Assembly (NCBI RefSeq): GCF_013694105.1
Contig: NZ_JACEFG010000002.1
Span: forward strand, 558,001 to 622,000
Direction of reading: 5' to 3'
Length of the DNA stretch: 64,000 nt
DNA from: Halobacillus locisalis
Lineage (GTDB): Bacteria; Bacillota; Bacilli; Bacillales; Halobacillaceae
The translations under genes and the position numbers were made by a program. Below the pieces are notes generated by a model, which worked only from the letters and a program-made list of their open reading frames with translations, was not told the origin of the DNA and did not search any database. Below, piece by piece: positions 1 through 8,115 of this stretch (position 1 is the stretch's first letter; every line of letters starts with the position of its first letter).

Positions 1-417
1 AGAAGAGACGTGTTTGTCACCAAGTTTCTCGTTGTGGCCTTTATGATTTTGATTTCCTCGGTCCTTTTATTTTTCGGTACGATCCTTTTAGGTGTGGGTC
101 TAGGCTTCGGTTGGAACTTTCCACTTATCCGGATTGCCGAGAACAGCTTCTATCCTATGATTGCAGGCCTTCCAGTTCTCGCATTGCAAGTGTGGTTGTC
201 CATCGTTCAAAAAAACCAAGCCGTTCCATTGACGGTCGGGATCTTTGGGGCCGTCTTTTCGATGTATAGTCATAATGCGCCGGACTGGGTGATTTGGAAA
301 TGGCCATTACTTTTTCCTGAGCACGATTCTCTTCCTTATGTCGGGCTTGGGTTGATAGTAGGAATCGTTATTCTTTCTTTAGGCGTTCTCGATTTCAAGA
401 GGAGGGATATTGTATGA
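1..417 (+). CDS. ABC-2 type transporter permease, 5'-truncated by window edge
   Basis: C-terminal part of an integral membrane ABC-2 permease of the kind found in lantibiotic-immunity or bacitracin-type exporters. The frame is open from base 1. The first visible residues (RRDVFVTKFLVV) match SRRHVFMAKYVIV in the middle of the next gene, so the GTG at 10 is not the start and roughly 80 N-terminal residues lie outside the window. Four hydrophobic segments are visible. It overlaps the next permease by the ATGA tetranucleotide, so the two are translationally coupled and probably work as a heterodimer. The ATPase is expected upstream and is not visible. The substrate cannot be told from the sequence. 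Confidence 0.8.
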   Translation, partial: RRDVFVTKFLVVAFMILISSVLLFFGTILLGVGLGFGWNFPLIRIAENSFYPMIAGLPVLALQVWLSIVQKNQAVPLTVGIFGAVFSMYSHNAPDWVIWKWPLLFPEHDSLPYVGLGLIVGIVILSLGVLDFKRRDIV

Positions 418-1139
418 AACCTTTACTAAAATCTGAATGGATCAAAATAAGAAACACGAAAATCTGGTGGCTTCTCACCTTCAGTCCCCTATTGGTCGGG
501 ATTACAGGAATGACGATGCCGATGCCAGAAGAAGGACCACAGTGGGTATTCCTCCTCTCCACTGGAGTCTCGATTCATGCTTTACTCTTTCTCCCGTTGA
601 TGGTGGCCGTGTTTTCTGCCTATATTTGTCGGTATGAACATCAGCACAATGCATGGAAGCAACTGTTCACGATGCCTGTGTCGAGACGTCACGTGTTTAT
701 GGCTAAATATGTGATTGTCGCTTTGGTAATAGCAGTCAATCAATGCTTATTCTTCCTCACCTACTTTGGTGTCGGGTTCACGAGGGGATTGGAAGGCGCA
801 ATTCCATGGGACTATCTTTTCAGGAGTCTTGCTGGGGGATGGGTGGCGACACTTCCTTTAGCAGCGCTGACTTTGTGGGTGGCGCTTGTCTGGTCAAGTT
901 TTGCAGCAGCCATTACCGTTAATGTCATCCTGACTATGCCGAACATGTTCGTCGTGAATTCTGAAACATTCGGGCCTCTTTATCCATGGGCGCAGCCATT
1001 TTTGATGATGCTTCCTCAATCAGAAGGGATCATGGGAGGTTTCTTCGTATCTGTTGAGTCGATGATGGTTGCGGTGATTGGTGGTTTTCTCGTCTTCTTT
1101 ATCGGAGGGTTGACCAGTATCCATAGAAAAGTAGTGTGA
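414..1139 (+). CDS. ABC-2 type transporter permease
   Basis: Second membrane subunit of the same ABC exporter, 241 aa. It opens with the typical cytoplasmic LLKSEWIKIRNTKIWW segment and has about six hydrophobic helices. The loop around residues 95-105 (MPVSRRHVFMAKY) matches the segment at the window start, so the two permeases are paralogues. The ATG lies inside ATGA shared with the upstream stop, with GAGGAGGGAT as ribosome binding site inside the upstream gene. It is probably the last gene of the operon. MutE/MutG-type lantibiotic immunity permeases are the nearest family by look; a role in antimicrobial peptide resistance is inference only. Confidence 0.8.
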   Translation: MKPLLKSEWIKIRNTKIWWLLTFSPLLVGITGMTMPMPEEGPQWVFLLSTGVSIHALLFLPLMVAVFSAYICRYEHQHNAWKQLFTMPVSRRHVFMAKYVIVALVIAVNQCLFFLTYFGVGFTRGLEGAIPWDYLFRSLAGGWVATLPLAALTLWVALVWSSFAAAITVNVILTMPNMFVVNSETFGPLYPWAQPFLMMLPQSEGIMGGFFVSVESMMVAVIGGFLVFFIGGLTSIHRKVV

Positions 1140-1190
1140 AACCTTCTTGTGCTTCTATTCGTATGAGAAAAGGAAGCTAAAGGGAGGCGC

Positions 1191-1358
1191 ATGAATGTGA
1201 AGAAAAGAAGGAGAGAGAAAAAAGGCAGCGGTATAAGCGATGGGATTTTTGAGGTTCTATTTTGGGTACCTGAGTTGATTCTTCTACCCCTCCGTGCTGC
1301 CTTGTGGTTGCTGAGAGGAGTCGGGAGAGTCATCAGTCATATGTGGGACGGAATCTAA
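1191..1358 (+). CDS. Small basic amphipathic protein, 55 aa, hypothetical
   Basis: A short reading frame with AGGGAGGCGC just before the ATG and an intrinsic terminator right after the stop. The product starts with a very basic stretch (KKRRREKK), followed by a hydrophobic segment at about residues 19-42 rich in Leu, Trp and Pro, and a short C-terminal tail. It could be a small membrane-associated protein. No family recognised. The good ribosome binding site and the terminator within five bases of the stop argue that it is real. Confidence 0.55.
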   Translation: MNVKKRRREKKGSGISDGIFEVLFWVPELILLPLRAALWLLRGVGRVISHMWDGI

Positions 1359-1360
1359 CG

Positions 1361-1390
1361 GACTTCATCGGATAGATGAGGTCTTTTTTT
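1361..1390 (+). terminator. Intrinsic terminator after the 55-aa ORF
   Basis: GACTTCATC pairs with GATGAGGTC (one G-T pair) and is followed by seven Ts. Confidence 0.7.
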
Positions 1391-1404
1391 ATTTGTAGAA
1401 ATGG

Positions 1405-1434
1405 AAAAAGGGTCTGAGTGAACAGACCCCTTTT
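1405..1434 (-). terminator. Intrinsic terminator of the terC operon
   Basis: GGGTCTG and CAGACCC form a hairpin. On the minus strand it is followed by a T-run (A1405-1409). It lies a few bases past the terC stop and could also work in the other direction. Confidence 0.75.
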
Positions 1435-1441
1435 CGGTGAG

Positions 1442-2221
1442 TTATATAGCCTTCGTCGTTTCCTCGGCATGAGCTGGTTTTTCTTTTGATAGCAACCAAC
1501 CGCCGATTCCGATCGAAAGAAGGACGGTCCAGAAGACAGCCTTCCACTCCGCACTTTTTGCGAAGCCTTCTGCTAATACAGCAAGCTCTGGATGGGCCAG
1601 CGTATAGACAGCGAGCTTGATTCCTACCCAAGCGACAACCAAGTAGGCTGCCGTTTCGAGCCCAGGTCTACGGTCGAGCAAAGTGACAAAGTATCCAGCG
1701 GCGAATCGCATGATGACGAGGCCGATGATTCCTCCGGCAAGAACGACAGCGAAGTGTCCTCCGTTGAGTCCACCGATTTCAGGCAAGTTCGCAAGTGGCA
1801 AAGTGATAGCTAACGCAACAGCGGCTAAGATGGAGTCGACGGCAAACGCGATATCGGCAAGCTCAACCTTAATGACAGTCACCCAGAATCCGGAACCTTT
1901 TTTCTCTTCAGCCGATTTGATCAACTTCGGCTTTAATACATGTTTTTTCAAAAGGTGGTAGGCCGCGATTCCGATGAGATAGATCGCTCCAATCGCCTGT
2001 ACCTGCCAAATGTGGACAAGGTAGGATATCAGGAATAGAGATCCAAAACGGAAGGCGAACGCACCTGCCAAGCCATAGAATAAAGCTTTCTTCCTTTGAT
2101 TTTCTGGTAAGTGTTTCACCATTGTCGCGATGACCAACGCATTATCCGCGGCTAGAATGCCCTCAAGCCCGATAAGAATCAATAATACCCAGCCGTACTC
2201 CATTAATAATGTAATGTCCAA
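1442..2221 (-). CDS. TerC family membrane protein, probable Mn2+ exporter
   Basis: 259-aa integral membrane protein of the TerC/YkoY family. Seven to eight hydrophobic helices are visible, with the family's acidic motifs GLEGILAADNALV (residues about 18-31) and ELADIAFAVDSILA (about 120-133), whose Asp/Glu residues are the presumed metal ligands. B. subtilis homologues (YkoY/YceF) export manganese and supply it to secreted enzymes. The TTG start at 2221 is chosen because AAGGAG sits seven bases upstream; the nearer ATG is out of frame. It is the second gene of a two-gene transcript behind a yybP-ykoY riboswitch, which fits induction by excess manganese. The C-terminal tail is polar. Confidence 0.92.
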   Translation of the reverse strand: MDITLLMEYGWVLLILIGLEGILAADNALVIATMVKHLPENQRKKALFYGLAGAFAFRFGSLFLISYLVHIWQVQAIGAIYLIGIAAYHLLKKHVLKPKLIKSAEEKKGSGFWVTVIKVELADIAFAVDSILAAVALAITLPLANLPEIGGLNGGHFAVVLAGGIIGLVIMRFAAGYFVTLLDRRPGLETAAYLVVAWVGIKLAVYTLAHPELAVLAEGFAKSAEWKAVFWTVLLSIGIGGWLLSKEKPAHAEETTKAI

Positions 2222-2244
2222 TTCATGTTCTCCTTTAAGATATG

Positions 2245-2628
2245 TTATGTGATGACGATAAGGTCATCGTGATCTAAAGTTTGGATGTCGTCTTCAAAAA
2301 CAATTTTCGTCTGCAGCCGATACGTACAGTTTTCGTCTGTCGGCTTAAGAGATTCCGGAACCAGGTAACGGAACGGGAATTCTTTTTGGTCGCCTGATTC
2401 AATGACATCAGACATCAACACCGTCGTGACCGGCTGGATGACTTGCGCCTTGCCGCCTGAGACTTGAACTAAATCACACTCCAGCCGTTTGATTTTTTGA
2501 GTGAACCAGCCGCCATATAAATGAAAAGATCCAGAAAGATGACCTCCAGTCTCTATCTTGTTGGCATGTAATACAAGGTCAACCTTTGGTGAACCGACTT
2601 TTAAGTAACTGAACATTTTAGCAATCAA
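2245..2628 (-). CDS. Short Spo0M-like (sporulation-control) arrestin-fold protein
   Basis: 127-aa soluble protein that resembles the N-terminal arrestin-like half of Spo0M (MFSYLKVGSPKVDLVL; GSFHLYGGWFTQKIKRLECDL). Full Spo0M proteins are about 250 aa, so this is a half-length form. Two starts are possible: TTG at 2628, nine bases after AGGGGG, or ATG at 2616. It is the first gene behind the manganese riboswitch and lies 23 bases upstream of terC, so it is probably Mn-regulated. Its biochemical role is unknown. The link to sporulation is inferred from the family name only. Confidence 0.75.
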   Translation of the reverse strand: MIAKMFSYLKVGSPKVDLVLHANKIETGGHLSGSFHLYGGWFTQKIKRLECDLVQVSGGKAQVIQPVTTVLMSDVIESGDQKEFPFRYLVPESLKPTDENCTYRLQTKIVFEDDIQTLDHDDLIVIT

Positions 2629-2662
2629 TGCTCTTTACCCCCTAATGAAATGATTGGAGAAC

Positions 2663-2682
2663 TTTAGGGGTTCTCCCCTAAA
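2663..2682 (-). promoter_or_regulatory. Second hairpin in the riboswitch leader
   Basis: TTTAGGGG pairs with CCCCTAAA around a four-base loop. It lies between the terminator and the AGGGGG ribosome binding site of the Spo0M-like gene. It could affect translation; no function is shown. Confidence 0.4.
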
Positions 2683-2690
2683 ATACATAT

Positions 2691-2722
2691 AAAAAACCTT
2701 TACCATAAGTCTGGTAAAGGTT
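2691..2722 (-). terminator. Riboswitch-controlled terminator
   Basis: On the minus strand AACCTTTACCA and TGGTAAAGGTT form an 11-bp perfect stem, followed by TTTTTT. It is the expression platform of the manganese riboswitch. Confidence 0.88.
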
Positions 2723-2740
2723 GGAATGATGATATTTATC

Positions 2741-2850
2741 CCTTTACCAAAAATGGCAAAGGTCTCGCAAACAACGTTAAGTTGCCAGTTAAGCCGGTGA
2801 TGTATGCATCACGTATTGTCGACATAACTGTAAGCTACTCCCCTTTGGAG
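2741..2850 (-). promoter_or_regulatory. Manganese (yybP-ykoY) riboswitch aptamer
   Basis: The minus strand carries the two family signatures: AAAGGGGAGUAGC near 2834-2846 and GCGAGACCUUUGCC at 2755-2768. CAAAGG at the 5' side can pair with CCUUUG at the 3' side as helix P1. Downstream strands alternate CCTTTGCCA, TGGTAAAGG, CCTTTACCA, TGGTAAAGG, so closing P1 with bound Mn2+ would free the second strand to pair with the third and break the terminator. This predicts an ON switch for the Spo0M-like/TerC operon at high manganese. The signature identity is visible; the switching model is inferred from known family behaviour. Confidence 0.9.
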
Positions 2851-2899
2851 TGTTATAAGCTCATGTAGAGCACAGTTTTTACTCGATAACTGTAATTTT

Positions 2900-2928
2900 A
2901 TATTAGATTATTTTTACAATTTAGTCAA
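2900..2928 (-). promoter_or_regulatory. Sigma-A promoter of the riboswitch transcript
   Basis: On the minus strand TTGACT, 17 bases, TAATAT. The start would fall near 2893, about 40 bases before the aptamer. Confidence 0.8.
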
Positions 2929-3082
2929 TATATTTATTTTGATTATTCATGCGGTAGCCAAATCCTTTTTTTAGACACCATTCTCACTTAATGAAAGGAA
3001 ATGAAGAAGGAACGCTTTCCTTTTTATTGAAATAGTAAAGAGGAGATTAAATAACAACAGGACATGAAGGAGGATGGTCGAT

Positions 3083-3976
3083 TTGAAACCATTGGAAGGA
3101 AAAGTAGCCGTTGTTGCAGGGTCCACCCGTGGAGCAGGTAGAGGCATTGCCGTAAGCTTGGGGGAGGCTGGTGCTACTGTCTATTGCACGGGGCGCAGTA
3201 CAAGAAAGAACAGATCTCCGATTGATCGTCCCGAAACGATTGAGGACACAGCTGAAATGGTCAATGAACGTGGTGGGGTCGGAATCCCTGTTCGATTGGA
3301 TCATTCCGTTGAAAGTGAAGTGGAAATGTTCTTTGAACGTGTTCAGGACGAGCAAAGCGGTCAACTGGACATTTTAGTTAATGATATTTGGGGGTCCGAA
3401 TCCATGATTCAATGGGAAAAGACCTTTTGGGAAGATGATGTACAGAACACCTTTCGAATTTTGGAAAACGCAATACATACACACGTAATCACAAGTCGAT
3501 ATGGTGTGCCATTAATGGTGGAGAAGGGGCAAGGGTTGATAGTAGAAATCACGGACGGCCAAACCTACCAAGTACGTGGTCCTTTATCATACAGTCTGGC
3601 GAAAACTGGGGTCATTCATATGGCAGAAGTGATGGCAGAACAATTGAACAGTAGAGAACTATCGGGGATTACCTCGCTAGCGGTAACACCAGGATTTCTC
3701 CGTTCTGAAGAGATGTTAGAGATTTTTGGTGTCACAGAAGAAAACTGGAGGGATGGGGCTCAAGTAGATGAAAATTTCATCGCTTCAGAATCACCCTTTT
3801 ACATTGGAAGAGCCGTCGCTGCCCTTGCAGCTGATCCAGGTGTTCATCGCTACAATGGCAAAGCGCTGTCTTCTTGGGACCTGATGCATGTATATAACTT
3901 TACAGATATTAACGGCACCCAACCAGATTGGGGAGAGCATTATAAGAAGTTATTCGGTCCTGATGCAGAAAGGTGA
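3083..3976 (+). CDS. SDR family oxidoreductase
   Basis: 297-aa short-chain dehydrogenase/reductase. The Rossmann motif (VVAGSTRGAGRGIA, about residues 10-23) and the catalytic YSLAK pair (Tyr and Lys) are present. The usual NNAG is replaced by VNDIWG. It is longer than classical SDRs, with an extended C-terminus. TTG at 3083 is preferred because AAGGAGG at 3067-3073 is nine bases upstream; the ATG at 3074 directly touches that site. It probably uses NAD(P)H to reduce a carbonyl substrate that cannot be named. It stands alone, with a small kinase gene about 60 bp downstream that may share the transcript. Confidence 0.85.
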   Translation: MKPLEGKVAVVAGSTRGAGRGIAVSLGEAGATVYCTGRSTRKNRSPIDRPETIEDTAEMVNERGGVGIPVRLDHSVESEVEMFFERVQDEQSGQLDILVNDIWGSESMIQWEKTFWEDDVQNTFRILENAIHTHVITSRYGVPLMVEKGQGLIVEITDGQTYQVRGPLSYSLAKTGVIHMAEVMAEQLNSRELSGITSLAVTPGFLRSEEMLEIFGVTEENWRDGAQVDENFIASESPFYIGRAVAALAADPGVHRYNGKALSSWDLMHVYNFTDINGTQPDWGEHYKKLFGPDAER

Positions 3977-4036
3977 AATCCGGGTTTGAAACGGTGAGAG
4001 CTAAATCAACTTGAATTCAGGGGAATAGGGGTGTTT

Positions 4037-4549
4037 ATGAAAAAAGTCATGCTTATCGGTTCAGGTGGTTCAGGCAAATCAACTCTGGCAAGAAACCTAG
4101 GAAAAAAGCTGAACATAAACGTGTATCATCTTGATGCTTTATTTTGGAAGCCTGGTTGGGTAGGAGTTCCAAAGGATGAGAAAAGGGAAGTGCAACATGA
4201 TTTAGTGGAAAAAGAAGGATGGATCATCGATGGCAACTATGGCGGGACCATGGATATAAGGTTACGTGCTGCAGATACCATCATCTTTCTCGATATGCCA
4301 AGAACCATTTGTATGTACCGTGCATTCAAAAGAATGGTGAAGTTTCGAAATAGAGCAAGACCAGATATGGCAGAGGGTTGCGAGGAACGATTCGACTTTG
4401 AATTTTTCAAATGGATTTGGTCGTATCCTAAAACGAAGAGGCCGGAAATAATAAATCGACTCGAACAATTGTCTGATAATCAGCGTGTCGTCATCCTGAA
4501 ATCGTCTAAAGAGGTTCAGCAGTTCATTGAGAGTGTCTACAAACAGTGA
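4037..4549 (+). CDS. P-loop kinase, adenylate-kinase-like (topology modulation/FlaR type)
   Basis: 170-aa P-loop protein with a Walker A motif at the N-terminus (IGSGGSGKST, about residues 7-16), then HLDALFWKPGW and DGNYGGTMDIRL. These are typical of the FlaR/'DNA topology modulation protein' group of small nucleotide-kinase-like proteins. The true substrate of this family is not settled. ATG 4037 is chosen because AGGGG ends six bases upstream; GTG 4031 is the alternative. A strong hairpin follows and ends transcription of both this gene and hemQ on the other strand. Confidence 0.8.
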   Translation: MKKVMLIGSGGSGKSTLARNLGKKLNINVYHLDALFWKPGWVGVPKDEKREVQHDLVEKEGWIIDGNYGGTMDIRLRAADTIIFLDMPRTICMYRAFKRMVKFRNRARPDMAEGCEERFDFEFFKWIWSYPKTKRPEIINRLEQLSDNQRVVILKSSKEVQQFIESVYKQ

Positions 4550-4555
4550 ACGTAG

Positions 4556-4586
4556 AAACGCCCTCTGCAACATTGCAGAGGGCGTT
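4556..4586. terminator. Bidirectional terminator between kinase gene and hemQ
   Basis: ACGCCCTCTGCA pairs perfectly with TGCAGAGGGCGT. A-rich and T-rich edges lie on both sides of two convergent genes. Confidence 0.85.
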
Positions 4587-4597
4587 ACGTTTAACAT

Positions 4598-5335
4598 TTA
4601 AATGTGGAAGAATTGTTCAACCGCTTCCGGCTTCAAGATATTCCCGACATAGAACGAGCCGAAGTCACCATAGCGGGACGTGACTTCATCGAAACGCATC
4701 TCATAGACAAGCTTTTTGAACTGAAGCATGTCATGCGCAAATAGCGTGACGCCCCATTCCCAATCATCGAAACCGATCGATCCTGTAATGATCTGACGGA
4801 TTTTTCCGGCATACTGACGACCGGTCATACCGTGAGCGTACATCAACTTCGCACGGTCTTCCTTCTCAAGGACATACCAGTTGTCGTTGCCCTGACGACG
4901 CTTGTCCATCGGGTAGAAGCAAATATGATTCCACTTCGGTAACGTCGGCTTCAGGCGAGCTTGGATTTCCGGATCGTTTTCATCCGTGTTCCCCATATAG
5001 TTGGAAAGCTCCACAACAGATACGTAAGAGTAAGCAGGGGTCGTGAATTCAGCAAGCTTCGTTTTATTGAAAGTCGTTTCGATTTCATTCAATTCTTCCA
5101 TCGTCGGACGAAGAATCATCATCATGAAGTCAGCTTTTTGACCAACGATTGTATATAAAGCATGGCTTCCTTCTTTGCTCTTCTCTGTATCTTCCCATTT
5201 TCCAATCAATTGTTGAAATTCGTTGATGGCTTGCTCGCGGTCTTCGTTACTCGCATATTTCCAGGCTGTCCAATCGATTGAACGGAAATCATGCAAGCAG
5301 TACCAACCATCCATCGTAATAACTGCTTCTGGCAT
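4598..5335 (-). CDS. hemQ: Coproheme decarboxylase (HemQ)
   Basis: Chlorite-dismutase-fold enzyme that converts coproheme to heme b in the Gram-positive coproporphyrin-dependent pathway, using peroxide. The 245-aa length is typical. Conserved features are CFYPMDKRR (catalytic Tyr141, Lys145), the proximal His168 in [13 protein letters not shown] and [18 protein letters not shown] 5335 is chosen because AAAGGAG lies ten bases upstream; an in-frame extension to 5419 has no family similarity. It is divergent from pta, as in B. subtilis (ywfI-pta), which supports the assignment. Confidence 0.96.
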   Translation of the reverse strand: MPEAVITMDGWYCLHDFRSIDWTAWKYASNEDREQAINEFQQLIGKWEDTEKSKEGSHALYTIVGQKADFMMMILRPTMEELNEIETTFNKTKLAEFTTPAYSYVSVVELSNYMGNTDENDPEIQARLKPTLPKWNHICFYPMDKRRQGNDNWYVLEKEDRAKLMYAHGMTGRQYAGKIRQIITGSIGFDDWEWGVTLFAHDMLQFKKLVYEMRFDEVTSRYGDFGSFYVGNILKPEAVEQFFHI

Positions 5336-5492
5336 GGTGTGATCGCTCCTTTTATTTAAATGGTTAAGTGTAGTAAAAACTCCATTCTCAATATAACACA
5401 GTTCGCTGTTCTTCTTCATCGTTCAGCTTTCATTTGAATGCCGAATGGGGGATAGGGTGAATGAGAACGGTGAAATAAGGGTAAAGTGAAAT

Positions 5493-5505
5493 TGGAATCG
5501 CTTCC
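5493..5505 (+). promoter_or_regulatory. Possible catabolite-responsive (cre) site upstream of pta
   Basis: TGGAATCGCTTCC resembles the TGNAARCGNWWWCA cre consensus with two or three mismatches. It lies upstream of the likely pta promoter, the position at which CcpA activates pta in B. subtilis. Weak on its own. Confidence 0.3.
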
Positions 5506-5529
5506 TTTGGGAAATTCGATACGAACCAC

Positions 5530-5558
5530 TTTCAATTAAACACAAAAGGTCTTATCAT
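5530..5558 (+). promoter_or_regulatory. Probable pta promoter
   Basis: TTTCAA, 17 bases, TATCAT, about 34 bases upstream of the pta start codon. The -35 is poor. Confidence 0.4.
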
Positions 5559-5591
5559 ATATAACAGAAATGAAAAAATGGAGGGTTAAAC

Positions 5592-6566
5592 ATGAGTAAC
5601 CTATTTGATACTTTGAAAGCTAAAATTGACGGAAAAGGCAAGAAAGTCGTGTTTCCTGAAGGTTTAGATGAGCGTATCCTTACAGCAGTCAGTCAACTAG
5701 GTGCAGATGGTCTACTCACACCTGTACTAGTCGGAAATAAAGAAAAAGTAGAACAGAAAGCATCAGAATTAAAAGTGGATGTCTCTGGTGCAGAAATTCT
5801 GGATCCAGCAAATTACGAAGCTTATGACGAAATGGTGGCAAGCTTTGTGGAACGCCGTAAAGGTAAAGCGACGGAAGAAAAAGCCCGTGAGATGCTACAA
5901 GATGAGAACTACTTCGGTACGATGCTTGTTTATATGGGCAAAGCAGACGGATTAGTTAGTGGTGCGGCTCATTCAACGGCAGATACCGTGCGTCCAGCAT
6001 TGCAAATCATCAAAACAAAACCTGGCATCAAGAAGACGTCTGGTGTGTTCGTGATGGTTCGTGATGAAGAGAAATATGTATTCGCAGACTGTGCGATCAA
6101 TATCAATCCAGACAGCCAAGACTTAGCGGAAATTGCGCTAGCTAGTGCAGAGACGGCTGAACTGTTCGATATCGATCCGAAAGTCGCGATGTTGAGCTTC
6201 TCTACACGAGGCTCTGCTAAGTCTCCAGAAACAGAAAAAGTGACAGAAGCACTTGGACTAGCTAAAGAGCAGAATTCGGACCTCGTCATTGACGGAGAGT
6301 TCCAATTCGATGCGGCATTCGTGCCATCTGTTGCAGAGAAAAAAGCGCCCGATTCCCCGCTGAAAGGACAAGCGAACACATTTATCTTCCCAAGCCTTGA
6401 AGCGGGTAACATCGGTTACAAAATCGCTCAGCGTTTAGGGAACTTCGATGCAGTAGGTCCTGTCCTTCAAGGGTTGAACCAGCCAGTAAACGACTTGTCT
6501 CGTGGCTGTAACTCTGATGATGTCTACAAACTTGCCATCATCACAGCAGCACAATCCGTTCAATAA
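5592..6566 (+). CDS. pta: Phosphate acetyltransferase
   Basis: 324-aa phosphotransacetylase that interconverts acetyl-CoA plus phosphate and acetyl phosphate in overflow acetate metabolism. The whole length matches the short Pta family: GKKVVFPEGLDERI at the N-terminus, then GAAHSTADTVRPAL, the SFSTRGSAKSPE nucleotide/CoA loop and the C-terminal LSRGCNSDDVYKLA. The start is an ATG after GGAGGG. It is flanked by hemQ and lipL as in B. subtilis and ends with its own terminator. A possible cre site lies upstream. Confidence 0.97.
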   Translation: MSNLFDTLKAKIDGKGKKVVFPEGLDERILTAVSQLGADGLLTPVLVGNKEKVEQKASELKVDVSGAEILDPANYEAYDEMVASFVERRKGKATEEKAREMLQDENYFGTMLVYMGKADGLVSGAAHSTADTVRPALQIIKTKPGIKKTSGVFVMVRDEEKYVFADCAININPDSQDLAEIALASAETAELFDIDPKVAMLSFSTRGSAKSPETEKVTEALGLAKEQNSDLVIDGEFQFDAAFVPSVAEKKAPDSPLKGQANTFIFPSLEAGNIGYKIAQRLGNFDAVGPVLQGLNQPVNDLSRGCNSDDVYKLAIITAAQSVQ

Positions 6567-6575
6567 TAGTCAACG

Positions 6576-6610
6576 AATACCACGGCTGAAACAGTCGTGG
6601 TATTTTATTT
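6576..6610 (+). terminator. pta terminator
   Basis: AATACCACG pairs with CGTGGTATT, followed by TTATTT. Confidence 0.8.
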
Positions 6611-6620
6611 GTATTCAGGC

Positions 6621-6819
6621 GGTTTCCTTTGGAAAGTGTAGCGTTTAATGGGCCGGGAAATCACTCGCTGTTGCCACACGATGTGGCGGTTTTAGTTCGA
6701 ACATCCCCTTAGGTGAGCTTCCTCAGGCTTCGCCTTGCGGGATCTCACCGATCATGTACATCCCACAGGAGTCTCGCAATTTCCCGGCCCATCTTGATTC
6801 TGTAAGGAGAACGGAAACC
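6621..6819 (-). repeat. Dispersed palindromic repeat, copy A (reverse, long subtype)
   Basis: Outer pair GGTTTCC/GGAAACC and inner pair TGGGCCGGGAAAT (6649-6661)/ATTTCCCGGCCCA (6779-6791) flank the common core, which contains GGAGTCTCGC, the reverse complement of the forward motif. The core holds an extra segment (GCCACACGATGTGGC) shared only with copy C. Confidence 0.85.
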
Positions 6820-6890
6820 CTGAGCGAGCTGATTCATGTAAAGGTGTGCCCAGGGTGGTTGTCGTGATCGATAGCGTTGTTCTCGAACCT

Positions 6891-7091
6891 AGGAATGGAG
6901 CATTCACTATGCCATGGATACGTCATTCTCAATGTCGGAGGGGTGGTTTTAAAACAGCGAGACTCCCGTGGGAGAAGAGCTCAGGCGAGACACCTCAGGT
7001 CGTGTAAACGACGGAGGAGGCTTGCCGGTCCCACCACAGGAAAGCGAGTTGTTTCAAAACCATCCCTATCTATTCTAAGGTGACGATTCCT
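6891..7091 (+). repeat. Dispersed palindromic repeat, copy B (forward)
   Basis: Core GCGAGACTCCCGTGGGA to GGAAAGCGAGTTG lies between near-complementary arms GGGTGGTTTTAAAAC (from 6941) and GTTTCAAAACCATCCC (to 7066). The short outer pair is AGGAAT/ATTCCT. It forms a convergent pair with copy A. Confidence 0.8.
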
Positions 7092-7139
7092 TAACACTTT
7101 GACCAATTGAACAACTGTTACAAAAAAAGCGCTGGACCT

Positions 7140-7982
7140 CTAGGTGAGGTTTTCCAGCGCTTTTGCATTCCGCTTGATCATTTGTTCAAATCGCTTCTCG
7201 AAATTCACGATTTCTTCCCCTTCAAGAGGGTCCGTTACAATATGGCCTGATAAATCATAGAGCTTCCGTAAGATTCGATCGCGCACATCGGAAACCGTCA
7301 TCGATGTTCCGAGCAGTTCATTGAGAGAAGCCATCACGCTTGGATGGATATCCGGATACGTGAACCTCGTCTCTTCACCTTTTTTTCCTATTTCATAGAA
7401 GGTCTTCAATAACGCCGCTCGTTCAGAACCGCTCCCTGTAACGTCTAAATAAATCTGAACCGCTGATCCATTTTTCACACGTCGTTGAGAGATACCAGCG
7501 AACTTTTTGCCATCGATACTTAAATCATATGTACCTGGACAATAGGAGCGCGTGATTTCATAAGCTTCGATATCCGTGGTTACATCTTCAAAAAGCAATT
7601 CAATAAAGGAAACCATGGCATCGTAGCCTTCGTGTATGTTCACGCCTTCTGGGTTAGGGAAAATAAGAGAGAGATTAAGTACCCCTTCATCCAGCACAAC
7701 CGCGAGACCTCCTGAGTTCCTTACAATGACCTTATACCCTTGGGATTTCAAATATCCGACTCCTTCCTGAATATAAGGCAGCCGGGCATCTGGAATGCCA
7801 AGTACAATGGTGTCATGGTGAACCCATAATCGGGCGGTCGTCGGACTAGAGCCTTCACCAACCGAAATCGCAAGCGAGTCGTCTGTCGCGAACGACTGGA
7901 GGGCATTAAAGGTTGGTCCAAGATTGCTTTGGTCTATGAAGCGATAAGACGTCGTGGTTAATAATCTATGTGTTTCTTGCAT
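7140..7982 (-). CDS. lipL: Octanoyl-[GcvH]:protein N-octanoyltransferase (LipL)
   Basis: 280-aa member of the lipoate-protein-ligase-fold family. It moves octanoyl groups from GcvH to E2 subunits of 2-oxoacid dehydrogenases in the Bacillus lipoate route. Visible features are RNSGGLAVVLDEGVLN (about residues 88-103), the catalytic Cys148 in SYCPGTYDLS and Lys160 in DGKKFAGISQRR. The gene lies next to pta, as ywfL does in B. subtilis. The ATG start has GGAGCG as ribosome binding site. Length and motifs are full, so it is probably functional. Confidence 0.93.
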   Translation of the reverse strand: MQETHRLLTTTSYRFIDQSNLGPTFNALQSFATDDSLAISVGEGSSPTTARLWVHHDTIVLGIPDARLPYIQEGVGYLKSQGYKVIVRNSGGLAVVLDEGVLNLSLIFPNPEGVNIHEGYDAMVSFIELLFEDVTTDIEAYEITRSYCPGTYDLSIDGKKFAGISQRRVKNGSAVQIYLDVTGSGSERAALLKTFYEIGKKGEETRFTYPDIHPSVMASLNELLGTSMTVSDVRDRILRKLYDLSGHIVTDPLEGEEIVNFEKRFEQMIKRNAKALENLT

Positions 7983-8115
7983 GTTGTTCGCTCCTTCGCA
8001 TCTTCAATGATGATATGGTATCAGTATATCAAAGAATCGTCCATGAATTGCGGAGATGCACACATGTCGAAAAAAGTATGATATAGTAAAAAAAGGAAAA
8101 ATGAGGTGTTTAACT

